Positions 8,371 to 16,756 of a stretch of DNA of 64,000 nt are shown here, one piece after another (positions within the stretch are counted from its first letter, which is position 1; every line of letters begins with the position of its first letter). The notes beneath the pieces were generated by a model that was given only the letters and a program-made list of their open reading frames with translations, did no database searches and was not told where the DNA came from. Both the position numbers and the translations under genes were made by a program. This DNA is from Flavobacterium aquidurense. Lineage in GTDB: Bacteria; Bacteroidota; Bacteroidia; Flavobacteriales; Flavobacteriaceae. The stretch covers positions 434,001 through 498,000 of the forward strand of contig FNPS01000002.1 of the NCBI GenBank assembly GCA_900107365.1, given 5' to 3'.

Positions 8371-9171
8371 TTATTTTGCTTTATAAAGTTTCAATTTTTT
8401 CTCTTCGGGATTGATTTTTACATAGCCACCTCTTATTGTTACAAATACATTCTTCTTATCAAGTACAACTACAGAAGTTGGATAAAGTCCATCCCAAAAT
8501 AAATTATCAAATATTGTCTTTAACTTCAAGTTTTCATCAATTATATAAAATCCTTTACTTCCTGCTAGATAAATGCAATTGTTATATATAGACATAGCTG
8601 ATGGAGCATCTTCAAGATTTAAAGCTCCGGAAATAAAAAAATTATCATTATTGTACTTAATAGTATAAAGTCCTCCGGAATTTAATCCCATATGCGATAA
8701 GCCGCCTAGCAAATAAATTGAATCTTTAATTCCAAAAATAAATTTTACATTCCCGCTTTTAAGTAGTTTACAATCTTTAAGGACTTTATTAATTGGATCC
8801 GTTTCGTTAGTCATTAGACCTCCAAACCAGTTTGGTTTAATATCTATCCCTTTTTTTCCATTAACATAAAATATTTTAGTTGAATCTTTTTGTCTGTAGT
8901 ATAACCCTCCTCCAAATTCTCCCATATCGATGCCAAGCAATTTTCCACTGGGAATATCATATTCAACAGAAGACGCATACTTGTATTTTGATACTTTTAT
9001 CTTAGCTGATTCTAATGTAAAAACAAACTCTTTGCCTGATGAATGATTAAAATCATACCATTCTTTGCTTTCCACATCAGGAATTTTGCATTCTTCAAAG
9101 TCATTTAATGAATAATTTTGGCTAAAGCAAAATGATATATTAAATAAAAATATCATTGAAAATATTTTCAT
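8371..9171 (-). CDS. secreted hypothetical protein, beta-propeller-like (cassette gene)
   Basis: 266 aa. Signal peptide MKIFSMIFLFNISFCFSQ. The body is beta-rich with repeated strand-turn patterns (IYLLGGLSHMG, IYLAGSKGFYIIDE, NVFVTIRGGYVKI) that suggest a propeller or lectin-like fold. No catalytic motif is seen. Its flanking tags (GTTGTGCGAT+G+TAC and the complement of GTTGGGCCAT+A+TAC) are partly eroded but keep the position-11 G/A. Confidence 0.65.
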   Translation of the reverse strand: MKIFSMIFLFNISFCFSQNYSLNDFEECKIPDVESKEWYDFNHSSGKEFVFTLESAKIKVSKYKYASSVEYDIPSGKLLGIDMGEFGGGLYYRQKDSTKIFYVNGKKGIDIKPNWFGGLMTNETDPINKVLKDCKLLKSGNVKFIFGIKDSIYLLGGLSHMGLNSGGLYTIKYNNDNFFISGALNLEDAPSAMSIYNNCIYLAGSKGFYIIDENLKLKTIFDNLFWDGLYPTSVVVLDKKNVFVTIRGGYVKINPEEKKLKLYKAK

Positions 9172-9210
9172 TAGATTCTTTTTTTAATGTGTTATGAGTG
9201 TATATGGCCC

Positions 9211-9295
9211 AACATATTGGCACTACAGCGTGTTTTGGACTAAAATAAGCCTATTATTTAGGATTTGCAAAATCACTAAATCCGTTGTAGCTGTT
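9211..9295 (-). repeat. attC-like cassette site, copy 2 (shortened)
   Basis: 85 bp. Both arms are present (CACTACAGCG left, AAATCCGTTGTAG right), but about 40 bp of the centre is missing. It lies downstream of the 9307-10203 gene. Confidence 0.8.
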
Positions 9296-9306
9296 GAGGT
9301 GCGTAG

Positions 9307-10203
9307 TTATGCCGTTCTTTCTTTTAATATTTTGTCGAAATCTGTTCCCAATTTATCAATCGATCCATCTGAAAAATGACAAAAATAAATCTCTCCATTT
9401 TTATCATTTTCTTTTATGGTAATTATTCCATAGTCAAATTCAACTAAATGAAAATAATCTCCATCATCTAATCCTGTTCTTTGTATTTCAGAAATTCCGG
9501 AAATTCGAAAATCATTAAATTCCAAGCCTTCAGTTTGTTCAATTATTTTTATATAGCCATTTGGAAGTACCGAGTCAATTTTTCGCTTAAATATCTCAAT
9601 TTGCTGTGGAATTAACGGATTAAAGGCAACTTTAATTGGTTTCACTTTTGCAATCTCTCCAATTACGCCACCAAAATTAGGAATTATCTTGAATTCTGTT
9701 TTTTCAATAGTAATTAGAACTTTCTCATTTGGATCATTGTTAATCTTTTTGCCAGTTACTTCAATATTATCTGTTTTTTGAATCAACTTAGGATTGGGTC
9801 TGATTTTCCATCCCCAAATCCTACCATCATAACTATTAAAATCAATACTGTATTTTTCTTCGTTTACCTTAAATCTAATAGTTGCAATTTTACTTTCATC
9901 TTGTCTTGGGTACTTAAACTTAGGCGACATTTTTTTATCTCCATATAGCTCTATTGACATACTCTTCTCCCAATATTGCCTCCATTTACGTTTATTTTCG
10001 AAGTATTCAATTTGCATCTTAATCTTGTCAGCTAAATCAGGGTCAAACATAGATGTAAAAATATCTAAAAGTTTTTTTTCAAGTTTCGTATAGCCCTTAT
10101 TGTTGAATTTTGGTCTTCGGATTTGAATTAAAATAAATGCTAATCCAAAATATAAAATTATTAGTCCTGCAATTATACTTAATAATGTTATCAATATTTT
10201 CAT
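9307..10203 (-). CDS. membrane-anchored hypothetical protein (cassette gene)
   Basis: 298 aa. One N-terminal membrane helix (ITLLSIIAGLIILYFGLAFI) is followed by a basic stop-transfer and a long soluble domain rich in beta-strands and aromatics. No family recognised. Flanking tags GTTGAGGTGC+G and the complement of GTTGTGGTGC+A match with one substitution. The stop is 12 bp from repeat copy 2. Confidence 0.7.
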   Translation of the reverse strand: MKILITLLSIIAGLIILYFGLAFILIQIRRPKFNNKGYTKLEKKLLDIFTSMFDPDLADKIKMQIEYFENKRKWRQYWEKSMSIELYGDKKMSPKFKYPRQDESKIATIRFKVNEEKYSIDFNSYDGRIWGWKIRPNPKLIQKTDNIEVTGKKINNDPNEKVLITIEKTEFKIIPNFGGVIGEIAKVKPIKVAFNPLIPQQIEIFKRKIDSVLPNGYIKIIEQTEGLEFNDFRISGISEIQRTGLDDGDYFHLVEFDYGIITIKENDKNGEIYFCHFSDGSIDKLGTDFDKILKERTA

Positions 10204-10235
10204 GTTTAGTATTTCGGTTCTTTATTATGCACCAC

Positions 10236-10359
10236 AACGTTCTGTTACTCCAGCGGGTTTGGGATTAAATTAAACCCATTCTTTGGATTTGCCAAAGCAT
10301 CCAAATACAAAACCAATTTTAAATTAAGCCAAATACCCAAATTGCTGGTAGTGGCTGTT
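10236..10359 (-). repeat. attC-like cassette site, copy 3
   Basis: 124 bp. Left arm ACTCCAGCGGGTTTGGG, right arm CCCAAATTGCTGGTAGT. The CCAGC/GCTGG pairing is maintained, while the next bases look like a hybrid of the CAGCGGG and CAAGCAG arm classes. Downstream site of the 10370-10807 gene. Confidence 0.88.
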
Positions 10360-10369
10360 ATGGGCAGTA

Positions 10370-10807
10370 TTACCATTCGCGCCACTGTTCGGTTATATCT
10401 TCGTCTTTTTGGTTATAGCCTTTTTTATAGCCTGCCGAAATAATGATTTCTGCAATTTGTTCTCTTTCACCAGTCTCAATAAGTTGATCGCCACATTTTT
10501 TATTGAGTTCGTTTAACTCTTGGATTTTTGACTTGATTATTTCAATTCCATCTTTTTTTGAGTTACTCTTTGCGATTTCTAAGATATAGCTTTGCAAGAT
10601 TACTACACATTGATTTACATCTTTCTCTGTATAATCTGGATTTGCTTCATTCATATAGCTAATCATACCAGTTTTAAGAGTTTCAATATTAATCAGTAAG
10701 TCTTGATACTCCTTTGGAACATCAGACTTTTTAAAATCAGACTTGTTAGAATTCTGCGCACATGAATTAAGGGAAAATGCTAAGAGTAGAAAGATTTTTA
10801 TTTTCAT
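10370..10807 (-). CDS. small lipoprotein, unknown function (cassette gene)
   Basis: 145 aa. Signal peptide with lipobox LNSC (Cys16). The mature part is predicted largely helical and ends in the aromatic motif EQWREW. I do not recognise the family with confidence. Its unit is a clean cassette: it starts GTTATGGGCA+G+TATTA at 10357 and ends with the complement of GTTATGGGCA+A+TATTA at 10849. The stop is 11 bp from the repeat. Confidence 0.7.
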   Translation of the reverse strand: MKIKIFLLLAFSLNSCAQNSNKSDFKKSDVPKEYQDLLINIETLKTGMISYMNEANPDYTEKDVNQCVVILQSYILEIAKSNSKKDGIEIIKSKIQELNELNKKCGDQLIETGEREQIAEIIISAGYKKGYNQKDEDITEQWREW

Positions 10808-10846
10808 TGTTTCTATTTAAACGAAAGGTTGTCTAATATTGCCCAT

Positions 10847-10971
10847 AACGTTCTGGTATTACAGCGGGTTTGGGATTAAATTAAGGCCTATTTTCGGATT
10901 TGCCAAATCATCCCAAATACTAGGCCAACTTTCCATTAAGCCAATTGCCCAAATCCGTTGTAGTGGCTGTT
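10847..10971 (-). repeat. attC-like cassette site, copy 4
   Basis: 125 bp, class CAGCGGG. Left arm TTACAGCGGGTTTGGG pairs with right arm CCCAAATCCGTTGTAGT. Downstream site of the 10984-11475 gene. Confidence 0.92.
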
Positions 10972-10983
10972 GTGCGTTCGGTT

Positions 10984-11475
10984 TTATTCTTCGTCATATT
11001 CTTCAATCTCTTCAAATATTCGCGTATAGTTTGAAAATTCGGTGTCTTTCAGACTTTCTTGGATTACTGATTTTGCTGTTTCAAAGTCAATAACGTAGCA
11101 ACAAACTTCCATAGTTCCACTTCCAATACTTCCTCCGTCGCAATGTCCAAGTCCTGTCCAACCCAATACATCATCCATTTTATTTTGAAGTCGAGTTCTT
11201 TTTTCAACATCTTCCGCAGTTCCCATTCCTTCAACTAAGAACTCAATCAATAGAGTAGAATGATTTTCAATGTCTACTTCTTGATAACCATCTTTGCAAT
11301 AATTATCAATTTCTTTTTGAATCTCTTTTCTAAAGCTTGAAAAAAGTTTAGAACTTACTTCTCTATATTCACCACGTTTTCCAACTATTCCTTTGTGAAT
11401 AGCTCCTTTTTTTTCGCTTATATCCCAAGTTTCCCAAAAGTGTATTGCAGAGTCAATTCGTTTGTAAAGTTTCAT
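10984..11475 (-). CDS. WGR-like domain protein (cassette gene)
   Basis: 163 aa, cytoplasmic. The first 40 residues (YKRIDSAIHFWETWDI, then GKRGEYRE) resemble the WGR fold found in some PARP and polymerase-associated proteins, but without the strict WGR signature. The second half has a conserved-looking GLGHCDGGSIGSGTMEVCCY segment with three cysteines, possibly a metal or disulfide site, and an acidic C-terminus. Function unknown. Tags GTTGTGCGT and the complement of GTTATGCGT pair with one G-T wobble. Confidence 0.6.
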   Translation of the reverse strand: MKLYKRIDSAIHFWETWDISEKKGAIHKGIVGKRGEYREVSSKLFSSFRKEIQKEIDNYCKDGYQEVDIENHSTLLIEFLVEGMGTAEDVEKRTRLQNKMDDVLGWTGLGHCDGGSIGSGTMEVCCYVIDFETAKSVIQESLKDTEFSNYTRIFEEIEEYDEE

Positions 11476-11533
11476 AGTTATATTTTTCTGAATAATTTCC
11501 GTATGTTTTCGAGATTCGTGTAAACTGACGCAT

Positions 11534-11658
11534 AACGTTCTCGCACTACAAGCAGTTTGGGACTAAATTAAGCCTAAACTTTCGGTTTTACCAAATCTTC
11601 CAAATGCGAAACCATATTTAAATTTAGCCTAAAACCCAAATTGCTTGTAGCGTGTGTT
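11534..11658 (-). repeat. attC-like cassette site, copy 5
   Basis: 125 bp, class CAAGCAG. Left arm ACTACAAGCAGTTTGGG pairs with right arm CCCAAATTGCTTGTAG. It ends GCGTGTGTT. Downstream site of the 11672-11956 gene. Confidence 0.92.
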
Positions 11659-11671
11659 ATGTGGCGTGCTT

Positions 11672-11956
11672 TCATCTCTGGTTCAGAATCTCTAATATTT
11701 CTTCAGAAGGGGCATCGCAATCTGAGTTCGTTAAATACAAATCAAAAGCTTGATTCAAGACTTCTTTGACAATTTTAGATAACTGCTTTTTGGTAACACT
11801 TTTTTCTGGAAAGTCATAATCTATTTCAAGATTAAAAATGATATCGTCAACCTCCGTTTCATAGTCATTTAAATCTTGGATGCTATGTTCAGCATTTCCC
11901 AGAGGATTCCAGTGCTTTAGTATCGACTTAATTTGTTCAATCTTTTGTTGATTCAT
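11672..11956 (-). CDS. small acidic protein, DUF1871-like (cassette gene)
   Basis: 94 aa, acidic, mostly helical. The opening IKSILKHWNPLGN followed by a YETEVDDIIF segment resembles the DUF1871 family, which has no assigned function; this is a moderate match by eye. Cassette tags are GTTATGTGGC+G+TGCT and the complement of GTTATGTGGC+A+TGCT, a perfect example of the unit-specific ends. Confidence 0.6.
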   Translation of the reverse strand: MNQQKIEQIKSILKHWNPLGNAEHSIQDLNDYETEVDDIIFNLEIDYDFPEKSVTKKQLSKIVKEVLNQAFDLYLTNSDCDAPSEEILEILNQR

Positions 11957-12065
11957 TTTGTCTGCAGATGTTTATGTTTAGCTTCAGAGCCTTATTTAGT
12001 ATTGGGATTTGATGTTTAGTTTATGATTTTAATTTTTTAATATCTAGTTCGGTAGCATGCCACAT

Positions 12066-12190
12066 AACGTCTTGGCACTACAGCGGGTTTGGGACTAAAT
12101 TAAGACCATTTTTCGGATTTGCCAAATCATCCCAAATACAAAACCATCTTTCCATTAAGCCCAATGCCCAAATCCGTTGTAGTAGCTGTT
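12066..12190 (-). repeat. attC-like cassette site, copy 6
   Basis: 125 bp, class CAGCGGG. CACTACAGCGGGTTTGGG pairs with CCCAAATCCGTTGTAGTA. Downstream site of the 12200-12610 gene. It carries CTAAATTA (12095-12102) and CCAAA (12122-12126), which read as a promoter on the minus strand. Confidence 0.92.
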
Positions 12191-12199
12191 AGGCGCCGT

Positions 12200-12610
12200 T
12201 TATTCTCTATATTCATATTCATTATAACCTAATTGTCCATTGTTGTCAAATTCAACATAAAAAATATCTCCGTCATCAAAATATTTCCATTTTCCACTTT
12301 CATATTCTTTATCACTGCTATAAATTGTATAAGAATTATCAGGATTTAATTTAAGAATACAATCAGGACAGTCTTTGTATTTTGTTAGCTCATATTCTCC
12401 AACATAACTCTGTTCAAGTTCATTTTTTTGGCTATTCTTTGTGAAAACCCAAATTAAATAAATTCCAAAAACTATAATTGATAAAAAAACAAGTATGTGC
12501 CTCGTTTTTCCTGTCTTCCAAATACCATAAATTAAAAGGGTAAGACTGATTGCAATAAAAAGAAAGTGTCCGATAAATTGAAATAATTCTCCAAGTCCTG
12601 ATGTACTCAT
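12200..12610 (-). CDS. two-helix membrane protein with small C-terminal beta domain (cassette gene)
   Basis: 136 aa. Two membrane helices (LFIAISLTLLIYGIW and HILVFLSIIVFGIYLIWVF) are followed by about 65 residues resembling the core of a lipocalin-like domain (YVGEYELTKYKDCPDCILKL). Unknown function. The start is only 22 bp from repeat copy 7 and the stop 10 bp from copy 6, so the gene fills the cassette. Tags share GTTAGGCG. Confidence 0.65.
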   Translation of the reverse strand: MSTSGLGELFQFIGHFLFIAISLTLLIYGIWKTGKTRHILVFLSIIVFGIYLIWVFTKNSQKNELEQSYVGEYELTKYKDCPDCILKLNPDNSYTIYSSDKEYESGKWKYFDDGDIFYVEFDNNGQLGYNEYEYRE

Positions 12611-12631
12611 AATATTGTTTAAATGTCGCCT

Positions 12632-12749
12632 AACGTTCTCGCGCTTGTGGCTGTTGTGGAGTTTTGAAAACGAGTATTTTCGGTTTAACGAAAATCTCCT
12701 TGAAAAACGTTAATTCCACTAAATTCCACAATAGCCACAAACGTGTGTT
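12632..12749 (-). repeat. attC-like cassette site, copy 7 (unique arm class)
   Basis: 118 bp. Arm sequence is wholly different from other copies (CTTGTGGCTGTTGTGGA left, TCCACAATAGCCACAAA right) yet pairs over about 17 bp, with the same single G/A asymmetry. The end motifs AACGTTCTCG and CGTGTGTT are retained. Strong evidence that pairing, not sequence, is conserved. Downstream site of the 12765-13391 gene. Confidence 0.88.
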
Positions 12750-12764
12750 GTAAGCAGTTTTTTA

Positions 12765-13391
12765 TTACCAAATGATTGACCAATAGATTAAAGTCCTTTT
12801 TTCTTTACTTATTGCTACTCCTTTGGAGTATCCATTTTTCCATTGATTTGGCATTTGTAAATCAGTCATCAAACTAAATTTTTTGAAGTGGTTACCTTTT
12901 TTTGCCTCCAAAACGTAAATGTCGAATGTACCGTCCAAATAAGACTCAAAATTTTTACTTGGATTTGAATAATTTATAAAGTTTGGAATTGGATAAAGAC
13001 TGTTATAGCAGTCTTGATTTATTAGATTTTCATTCGATATGATAACTTCACTTCTGTTTTCATTTGTTTCGATTGTCTCAAATCTATTTACAATTAATAG
13101 ACAGCTATCTTTAGATTTATAATGTCCAATTGATTTTTTAATTAATGACTTTACCTTTTTAAATTCTTCTGGATTTACTTTATATTTATAAAGTATAAAG
13201 CCAACGTCATTTTTTGATGTATTTTTATTGTTGACATAAGTGGTATATTCTGATAAAGTATTAGGGAATTGATTCACAAAATTTTTATCAAATTCATTTT
13301 TACTTGCAATATATTTTTTGAGTTGTTCTGCATCAAAAGATTTTTGATTACAACTAAATAAAACAGAGATTATTAAAAAATTTAATTTCAT
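12765..13391 (-). CDS. lipoprotein, unknown function (cassette gene)
   Basis: 208 aa. Lipobox LFSC at Cys14 after a short hydrophobic signal (MKLNFLIISVLFSC). The mature protein is a mixed alpha/beta domain without recognised motifs. Unit tags GTTGTAAGCA+G+TTTT and the complement of GTTGTAAGCA+A+TTTT are perfect apart from position 11. Confidence 0.65.
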   Translation of the reverse strand: MKLNFLIISVLFSCNQKSFDAEQLKKYIASKNEFDKNFVNQFPNTLSEYTTYVNNKNTSKNDVGFILYKYKVNPEEFKKVKSLIKKSIGHYKSKDSCLLIVNRFETIETNENRSEVIISNENLINQDCYNSLYPIPNFINYSNPSKNFESYLDGTFDIYVLEAKKGNHFKKFSLMTDLQMPNQWKNGYSKGVAISKEKRTLIYWSIIW

Positions 13392-13443
13392 TCTTGCAAT
13401 GTTAATTTGTTCTAATTTTATAACTATGAGGAAAATTGCTTAC

Positions 13444-13568
13444 AACGTTCTGTTACTACAGCGGGTTTGGGACTAAATTAATCCCATTCTTCGGATTTGC
13501 CAAATTATCCCAAATACAAAACCATTTTCTTATTAAGCCCAATGCCCAAATGCGTTGTAGTAGCTGTT
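13444..13568 (-). repeat. attC-like cassette site, copy 8
   Basis: 125 bp, class CAGCGGG. TTACTACAGCGGGTTTGGG pairs with a right arm ending GCGTTGTAGTA. Downstream site of the 13583-14215 gene. Confidence 0.92.
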
Positions 13569-13582
13569 GTGTGCTGTTTTTT

Positions 13583-14215
13583 TTACGTTTTCGTTTTCAA
13601 TATTTTGTATTCTTTTCTGCTTTCCACTATTATTAATATTGAATTTAAAACAAATAAATAATACCCATATTTAATTTGTCTGATATCTTCTATCTGCTCC
13701 CAAAAACACAATAAAATAGTAGCAGTAAATAAAAAAACTAAATTTAAGGAACTCATTATGATTATCTGTTTAAATTTTTTTAGGAATGAAATTAGAAACA
13801 TTATAAATGTGAAAATTATAATCAAAGTAAAATTCAACATCATGTAAAAAGTTTTGTCAGCAAAAAATCTAATTTCAAAATTTTTGTAGCTTTCAAATCC
13901 CAAAAAATATGCGTTATGTGTAAATTCCTTTTTTGAGTTTTTCAGCCATATTTCTTTTTCAATTTTATCTTTTGCAATAATTTTCTGTTTTTCAATTTTG
14001 CTTACTTCAACATAATTTCGAATTGTATCATTGATTTTACTTACTGCATTATATACAATTTTCGTATTTATTGAGTCTTCTACTAAACCTGTAAATTCAG
14101 ATTTGTATGCTGGAGAATTTTTTAATGATTTATCTGAACAAGTTTGTAAAAAAGGTAAACTAAAAATAAGTAAACTTATACTTATCAAAGTTTTAAGGCG
14201 AATATTTTCTTTCAT
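13583..14215 (-). CDS. membrane protein with lipoprotein-like N-terminus (cassette gene)
   Basis: 210 aa from ATG 14213-14215 (MKENIRLK). The longer frame would start inside the repeat core, so it is rejected. An N-terminal signal with LQTC (Cys26) is followed by a periplasmic-type segment of about 100 residues and then three membrane helices. No family recognised. Tags GTTGTGTGCT+G+TTTT and the complement of GTTGTGTGCT+A+TTTT. Confidence 0.65.
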   Translation of the reverse strand: MKENIRLKTLISISLLIFSLPFLQTCSDKSLKNSPAYKSEFTGLVEDSINTKIVYNAVSKINDTIRNYVEVSKIEKQKIIAKDKIEKEIWLKNSKKEFTHNAYFLGFESYKNFEIRFFADKTFYMMLNFTLIIIFTFIMFLISFLKKFKQIIIMSSLNLVFLFTATILLCFWEQIEDIRQIKYGYYLFVLNSILIIVESRKEYKILKTKT

Positions 14216-14254
14216 ATTTTCTTTTCCACTAAATTTTCTGGTAAAATAGCACAC

Positions 14255-14378
14255 AACGTCCCGCTACTACAGCGGGTTTGGGACTAAATTAAGCCCATTC
14301 TTCGGATTTGCCAAATCATTACAAATACAAAACCATTTTTCCATTAGCCTACTGCCCAAATTCGTTGTAGTAGCTGTT
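14255..14378 (-). repeat. attC-like cassette site, copy 9
   Basis: 124 bp, class CAGCGGG. CTACTACAGCGGGTTTGGG pairs with CCCAAATTCGTTGTAGTA. Downstream site of the 14394-14885 gene. Confidence 0.92.
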
Positions 14379-14393
14379 ATGCCCAGTTTGTTT

Positions 14394-14885
14394 TCAACGA
14401 CATTTTTCTAAAGCTAATCTCAAAGATTTTCCGATTAATTCAAAATCTTCGTTGTTTTCAATTGTAATTTTACCTTCACCTGAGAAATGGTATCCTTTTC
14501 GATCACCAGTCGTTCCGCCGTTAACGGTTGGAGAGAATTCAATCTTATCGTTTTGCCGATAAATATTGACACAAAGTGAATCTTTCATTTGAGCTTTCAT
14601 GGATTTTAATCCTGTAAATTTTTTATATATTTCATAATTCTCTTTTCTAGTTTCATGGCTTAGCTTTTTTATAGTTCTAGATAAAGACAGATGCTTTAAA
14701 ATTGCTTCTCCAATTTCAATATCTGACGAATTACTACTTAGTATTGTAATTTCTTTTGATCTTGTAGAATATGCATTAATTATTTTATCGTAAGTCTTAA
14801 AGAAAATTCGATCAGGATATTTTATTACGCTGATACTTTGTCTAATATCTTTGGTGTTACTAAAAAGTTTTTTAAGGATATTCAT
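14394..14885 (-). CDS. immunity-protein-like cytoplasmic protein (cassette gene)
   Basis: 163 aa, no signal. The C-terminal part (KIEFSPTVNGGTTGDRKGYHF, then a closing ELIGKSLRLALEKCR) is reminiscent of contact-dependent inhibition immunity (CdiI-like) proteins. This is a pattern impression, not a firm assignment, and no toxin gene is nearby. Tags GTTATGCCCA+G+TTTG and the complement of GTTATGCCCA+A+TTTG. Confidence 0.5.
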   Translation of the reverse strand: MNILKKLFSNTKDIRQSISVIKYPDRIFFKTYDKIINAYSTRSKEITILSSNSSDIEIGEAILKHLSLSRTIKKLSHETRKENYEIYKKFTGLKSMKAQMKDSLCVNIYRQNDKIEFSPTVNGGTTGDRKGYHFSGEGKITIENNEDFELIGKSLRLALEKCR

Positions 14886-14915
14886 TTCTCAAGTTCTTGT
14901 TTTCAAATTGGGCAT

Positions 14916-15039
14916 AACGTTCTCGCGCTACAAGCAGTTTGGGATTAAATTAAGCCTTATCTTCGGATTTGCCAAATCTTCCAAATACAAAACCAAATTT
15001 AAATTAAGCCTAAAACCCAAATTGTTTGTAGCGTGTGTT
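14916..15039 (-). repeat. attC-like cassette site, copy 10
   Basis: 124 bp, class CAAGCAG. CTACAAGCAGTTTGGG pairs with CCCAAATTGTTTGTAG. Downstream site of the 15116-15934 gene. Confidence 0.92.
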
Positions 15040-15115
15040 GGGGGCAGTAACAACACGCTAAGTTGAGCAAGAGTGTGTTTTTATTACAATATTTTATTTC
15101 TATTTTCAAACGTAT

Positions 15116-15934
15116 TTATGGGATTAAAGATTTTATGAATTTAGCTGTTATGCCTAATTTATAGAGATTATGGCCTGGACCGCTTATAAAGTTCCAAGAA
15201 ATTATAAAATAGAATAAAATAGTTGGTATACAAGATACTAGAAAATAAGTTTGTAAATCAAATTTTGGTTTTCCCACTCTTTCGATAAAGTCTTTTCCCC
15301 AACTTTTATAATACAATATAGATTTAAATCCAGAAAAACTTATACTTATTGCCCCCACTATTGAAAGAGGGATTATTACATTAGAAATATTTAATGATGG
15401 CAGAATAATGCAGAAAAAAAATAAAAGTCCTACCAACAAAGACAGCCATAAAATGAATACTCTTTTATTTTGCTTTGGGTATGTTGTTAATTGATGTTCT
15501 GAAATTTTATCCTTAGCCATTTCTATTATGGTATCAAATCCATCAGGATTGATTTCTTTTTGCTTTAAGAATCTTTCAATACCGTTGTCACCATCTAATG
15601 GTGTTATTGATAAAAAATCTCTCCAACCAACTAACATTTCTTTGAAATCTTGTAAAGGAATTACATCAATAACATTTTTTACATCACGATCCATTACCTC
15701 AACTCCATTAGTAGTAAGAAAAGCAACTTCATAACTACTGCTGACATCTGGATCTTCTTCGATAGAGCTGAAATCACCATTAATTGTAGTAGTTGTCATA
15801 TCAATATATTCATTTAAAGTTGAAACATCTTTTATTGATTGAATATATCCAAGACCTCCTGTGGCAATTTTATAAACTCTGCCATCAACTATCTTATTGA
15901 TGAATTTTATGTTGTATTTTTCTAATGCATTCAT
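15116..15934 (-). CDS. hypothetical protein with C-terminal membrane domain (cassette gene)
   Basis: 272 aa. Soluble N-terminal half (about 1-165) with no recognised motif, then three or four membrane helices (VFILWLSLLVGLLFFFCIIL, IIPLSIVGAISI, YFLVSCIPTILFYFII). This is one of the roomier cassettes: 76 bp between repeat and stop, 142 bp between start and next repeat. Tags GTTGGGGGCA+G+TAAC and the complement of GTTGGGGGGCA+A+TAAC differ by one G. Confidence 0.65.
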   Translation of the reverse strand: MNALEKYNIKFINKIVDGRVYKIATGGLGYIQSIKDVSTLNEYIDMTTTTINGDFSSIEEDPDVSSSYEVAFLTTNGVEVMDRDVKNVIDVIPLQDFKEMLVGWRDFLSITPLDGDNGIERFLKQKEINPDGFDTIIEMAKDKISEHQLTTYPKQNKRVFILWLSLLVGLLFFFCIILPSLNISNVIIPLSIVGAISISFSGFKSILYYKSWGKDFIERVGKPKFDLQTYFLVSCIPTILFYFIISWNFISGPGHNLYKLGITAKFIKSLIP

Positions 15935-16076
15935 ATTAGTAAGGTTTCATCACTAGTTCTTTCGTTTAAATTTCAGCTATTTTCAGGCTACTTTTATCTA
16001 TATTAAAACATTTTGCCTAGCTTTCGACGTCCTAATTAAAGCTGTTTCTACTACTTCTACGGAGTTATTGCCCCCC

Positions 16077-16200
16077 AACGTTCTCGCGCTACAAGCAGTT
16101 TGGGATAAGTCAGCGATGTCTTTCGGATTTGCCAAATCTTCCAAATACAAACCAATTTTTTTAATTAAGCCAAATCCCCAAATTGCTTGTAGCGTGTGTT
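16077..16200 (-). repeat. attC-like cassette site, copy 11
   Basis: 124 bp, class CAAGCAG. CTACAAGCAGTTTGGG pairs with CCCAAATTGCTTGTAG. Its centre differs (GATAAGTCAGCGATG instead of the usual TAAATTAAG). Downstream site of the 16209-16568 gene. Confidence 0.9.
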
Positions 16201-16208
16201 AGTGGCTG

Positions 16209-16568
16209 TTACTTTAGTATGAATAAATCTCCACCATCAAAACCTGTAGCTATTGCTTTTGCTTTTTCAAGAAAGCTATTTTTAAAGTTTGGCGACTGTA
16301 TATAGTTTTCAATATTTTTTTTAACGTCGGCAAGAATCAATTCCCAATCAACTCCATTTTGTCCTAGTGGTAAGTATTTATTTTTCGGTTCAAAATCCGT
16401 ATTACACGCCCAATCTTCGTCTTCGTCAAATTCTTCTGAGCCTACTAAGTAAGTTTCATAACCATCTTCCGTTTCGAGAATCCCAAAATAATAAGCTTGA
16501 ATGTCAGCATTTGGTTTTTCTGTTTTTAGAATCTGGTCTAACCAATCGTTAAATATGTTTTCTGTCAT
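16209..16568 (-). CDS. small acidic cytoplasmic protein, possibly immunity-like (cassette gene)
   Basis: 119 aa, acidic (EEFDEDEDWACNTDFEP). It ends with a KAIATGFDGGDLFIL motif that looks family-specific. The size, acidity and cytoplasmic location fit SMI1/Imm-type immunity proteins, but I cannot assign a family. Tags GTTAGTGGCT+G+TTAC and the complement of GTTAGTGGCT+A+TTAC. Confidence 0.6.
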   Translation of the reverse strand: MTENIFNDWLDQILKTEKPNADIQAYYFGILETEDGYETYLVGSEEFDEDEDWACNTDFEPKNKYLPLGQNGVDWELILADVKKNIENYIQSPNFKNSFLEKAKAIATGFDGGDLFILK

Positions 16569-16623
16569 TTTTTATTGTTTTAGGATGCTTTTTGGTTTCT
16601 GTTTTTCTTGTGTAATAGCCACT

Positions 16624-16748
16624 AACGTTCTGGCGCTTAGCGAGGTTGGGGAATAAAGAAGCGAGATTTTTCGGTTAAACACAAATTTTCCAAACACAAA
16701 ACCATCTTTCCATTAAACCTAAAACCCCAATCTCGCCAAACGGTTGTT
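16624..16748 (-). repeat. attC-like cassette site, copy 12 (duplicated)
   Basis: 125 bp, class GCGAGGTTGGGG. CTTAGCGAGGTTGGGG pairs with CCCCAATCTCGCCAAAC. Identical to copy 14 (18503-18627). Downstream site of the 16757-17452 gene. Confidence 0.93.
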
Positions 16749-16756
16749 AGCAACTG

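Noticed and set aside
10839..15066. Short plus-strand open frames through the repeats (such as 10839-11093, 13436-13636, 14851-15066)
   Set aside because: They translate the conserved repeat arms and parts of minus-strand genes in the wrong frame, have no ribosome-binding context, and vary only as the repeat varies.
16209..16568. Assigning this protein firmly to an Imm/SMI1 immunity family
   Set aside because: Only size and acidity fit; no diagnostic motif could be identified by eye.
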